Shown here one piece after another: positions 62,461-64,000 of a stretch of DNA of 64,000 nucleotides. This stretch comes from Paenibacillus tyrphae (lineage in GTDB: Bacteria; Bacillota; Bacilli; Paenibacillales; NBRC-103111). The notes beneath the pieces are model-generated. The model worked only from the letters and a program-made list of their open reading frames with translations, made no database searches and was not told the origin of the DNA. The stretch covers positions 1 to 64,000 of the forward strand of contig NZ_JNVM01000046.1 in the NCBI RefSeq assembly GCF_000722545.1. Direction: 5' to 3'. A program made the translations under genes and the position numbers. Position 1 is the stretch's first letter. The number at the start of each line of letters is the position of its first letter.

Positions 62461-63714
62461 ATCCCCGAGCTGCGTTATGGCTGCACCACTGTCTCGCTGG
62501 AACTGCCTTCGGGCAGGACGTACGATACCTTGACGTACGAACTCGAAGCTTTAGAGACGTCTCCCGAATTGTCCCAAAACCGGATTCGTGAAGCTTTGGC
62601 AACGCCTATCGGGGCAAAGAGACTCCGTGAGCTTGCCAAGGAGACAAGCCAGGCCGTTATTCTGATTAGCGACGGTACCCGTTTGTGCCCTACCGGGCTG
62701 CTTTTGCCTCCCCTGCTGGAAGAGCTTAACGCGGCTGGTCTTGGTGACGATCTAGTCGATATTGTCGTCGCACTGGGCGCCCATCGCAAGCACACGCCCG
62801 ACGAACTGAAACAGCTCGTCGGTGCGGAAATCTACGCGAGAGTCCGCGTGCATAATCATTCGGCCGCATCGGAAGATTGCGTTTATATGGGGACAACGTC
62901 GCTCGGCACCCCGGTCGAGATCAACCGCATGGTCGCCGAGACGCCGCTGCGCATTGCGACGGGCAATATCGAGCCTCATGCGATGGTGGGCATTTCCGGA
63001 GGCGTCAAAGCGCTCGTACCCGGGGTGGCATCCAAACGCACGATTGAAAGCCACCATGCGTTGTCGTTAACGTATACAGCCGTGCCCGGCGTCCCGCATA
63101 ATCCGCTGCACCTCGATTTAGAGGAAGCCGAGCAGCTCGTTCCGATCCATTTCCTGCTTAATGTGATCGTCGATCACAACCGTCATGTGCTGAAAGCCGT
63201 AGCCGGACATATCGCGGAAGCCCATCGGAAAGGAGCCGAATTTGCCGCCGGTTGGTTTACCCGGCAAGTAACCGAACTGTACGATGTCATCGTCGTTTCG
63301 GCCGGGGGAGCTCCGAAAGATTTGCAAATGTATCAAGCCTTAAAAGCGCTCCGCAATGCCGCCGCTTTCGTAAAGCCAGGAGGTGCCCTGCTTCTTGTGG
63401 CCGAGTGTCCCGAAGGGATGGGAAACGGCTTATTTCAGCATTGGATCGAGACGATAGGCGACCGCCGAAAGATGACGGACAAGCTGCGGGAACGATTCGT
63501 ACTCGGCGCGCACAAAATTTTGCATGTGGAAGAAGTGCTCTCCCGCGCCCGGGTGTTCATCTATTCCTCATTGCCCCGTCACTTGATTGAACTGCTAGGC
63601 TTTTATCCGGCCGACGATTTAAGCACTACGGCTCAAGCCCTGCTGCAAGACCCCGGTGCGAAGCTGGCTCTCATGCCGTTCGGCTCCCTAACCTATCCGC
63701 GTCATCATCACTAA
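62461..63714 (+). CDS. LarA-family nickel-dependent racemase-like protein, atypical start
   Basis: About 417 residues of the LarA (lactate racemase) family, whose members use a nickel-pincer cofactor. Blocks: ALGAHRKHTPDELKQLVG (His), NIEPHAMVGISGGVKALVPG (His and cofactor Lys) and IESHHAL (His). The conserved N terminus PELRYGCTTVSLELPSGRTY is encoded from 62464, but no ATG, GTG or TTG is in frame there. AGGAGG lies 8 nt before ATC 62461, which may be the start codon. The next in-frame start is TTG 62530, which would cut off the first conserved strand. larB, larC and larE are not in the window, so substrate and activity are uncertain. Confidence 0.75.
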   Translation: MPELRYGCTTVSLELPSGRTYDTLTYELEALETSPELSQNRIREALATPIGAKRLRELAKETSQAVILISDGTRLCPTGLLLPPLLEELNAAGLGDDLVDIVVALGAHRKHTPDELKQLVGAEIYARVRVHNHSAASEDCVYMGTTSLGTPVEINRMVAETPLRIATGNIEPHAMVGISGGVKALVPGVASKRTIESHHALSLTYTAVPGVPHNPLHLDLEEAEQLVPIHFLLNVIVDHNRHVLKAVAGHIAEAHRKGAEFAAGWFTRQVTELYDVIVVSAGGAPKDLQMYQALKALRNAAAFVKPGGALLLVAECPEGMGNGLFQHWIETIGDRRKMTDKLRERFVLGAHKILHVEEVLSRARVFIYSSLPRHLIELLGFYPADDLSTTAQALLQDPGAKLALMPFGSLTYPRHHH

Positions 63715-63735
63715 CAAAAACGGAGGAAGATTCGT

Positions 63736-64000
63736 ATGAACTGGATCGGATGGCCCATGGCACGCGCCGTTTTTTTGTTCGTGGGCGTCGCTTTTTTTGC
63801 CATTTGGATACAAGTGACCATCTCGCATTACCGCCAAAACTTTCACCATAAAGCCATGTGGGTTCCCGTCGTCTCTGCCCCTGTATTCAGCCTGCTTGCC
63901 GTATTGCTTGCCTATTACCGGCTGGACTGGCTGCTTTTGCTTTTTTCCTATCTTATGTGGTTCGGCGTTGTTGCAGGCGGCATCGGGTTTTACTTTCATT
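63736..64000 (+). CDS. Membrane protein of unknown function, partial
   Basis: First 88 residues, running off the window. It has at least three hydrophobic helices: ARAVFLFVGVAFFAIWIQV, MWVPVVSAPVFSLLAVLLAY and LLLLFSYLMWFGVVAGGIGF. GGAGGAAG precedes ATG 63736. It lies 21 bp behind the LarA-like gene on the same strand, so the two are probably one operon. Not recognised. Confidence 0.75.
   Translation, partial: MNWIGWPMARAVFLFVGVAFFAIWIQVTISHYRQNFHHKAMWVPVVSAPVFSLLAVLLAYYRLDWLLLLFSYLMWFGVVAGGIGFYFH

Overview
The window is chromosomal DNA from a Gram-positive Firmicute, most likely a Paenibacillus or close relative. The evidence is synteny with Bacillus subtilis (secG-est-rnr-smpB-ssrA; cggR-gap-pgk-tpi-gpmI-eno; crh/whiA/yvcK/rapZ with trxB; the his operon; hprK-lgt-ppaX), purine-rich Shine-Dalgarno sites, CggR- and CtsR-type operators, and a lipopeptide cluster whose gene order matches the fusaricidin (fus) cluster as I remember it from Paenibacillus polymyxa. 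The base composition looks higher in GC than P. polymyxa. Species cannot be assigned from sequence alone. Almost all genes lie on the minus strand.

Layout. 1-8.6 kb: the distal part of a fusG-F-E-D-C-B-A-like operon (FabI, AMP-ligase, ALDH-like, TPP enzyme, FabF, FabZ, then the first 473 residues of an NRPS running off the window). 9-22 kb: accessory region with a DJ-1/PfpI protein, an SGNH hydrolase, a 794-residue double isoprenoid-synthase-like protein, a broken oxidoreductase/TetR locus with three copies of one operator, a duplicated small gene flanking an MFS pump, an IS3 relic and a secreted VWA protein. 22-28 kb: ssrA-smpB-rnr-est-secG and an M50-type protease. 28-35.4 kb: complete lower-glycolysis operon behind CggR. 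35.4-36.4 kb: tRNA-Arg and CtsR-controlled clpP. 36.4-46.4 kb: secreted stalk-domain protein, HPr/Crh, whiA, yvcK, rapZ, glucokinase, trxB and a TPR protein. 46.4-55.1 kb: prs and the histidine genes hisZGDBHAF-IE plus hisJ. 55.2-55.6 kb: a small type I toxin-antitoxin-like locus. 55.6-64 kb: acetyltransferase, ppaX, lgt, hprK, a LysR regulator, a multi-sugar ABC ATPase, a PucR-type regulator, a LarA-family gene and the start of a membrane protein.

How parts connect. CggR, the HPr/Crh protein, HPr kinase, glucokinase, YvcK, RapZ and the sugar-transport ATPase form a carbon-metabolism group. prs supplies PRPP next to the histidine genes. ssrA, smpB, rnr and clpP belong to ribosome rescue and protein quality control.

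The strongest unannotated signal is at 55275-55604. A 37-codon holin-like hydrophobic peptide gene faces a convergent, well-formed antisense RNA gene. The toxin mRNA carries a hairpin over its ribosome-binding site and a 15-bp complementarity between its 5' leader and its 3' region, which are hallmarks of type I toxin mRNAs.
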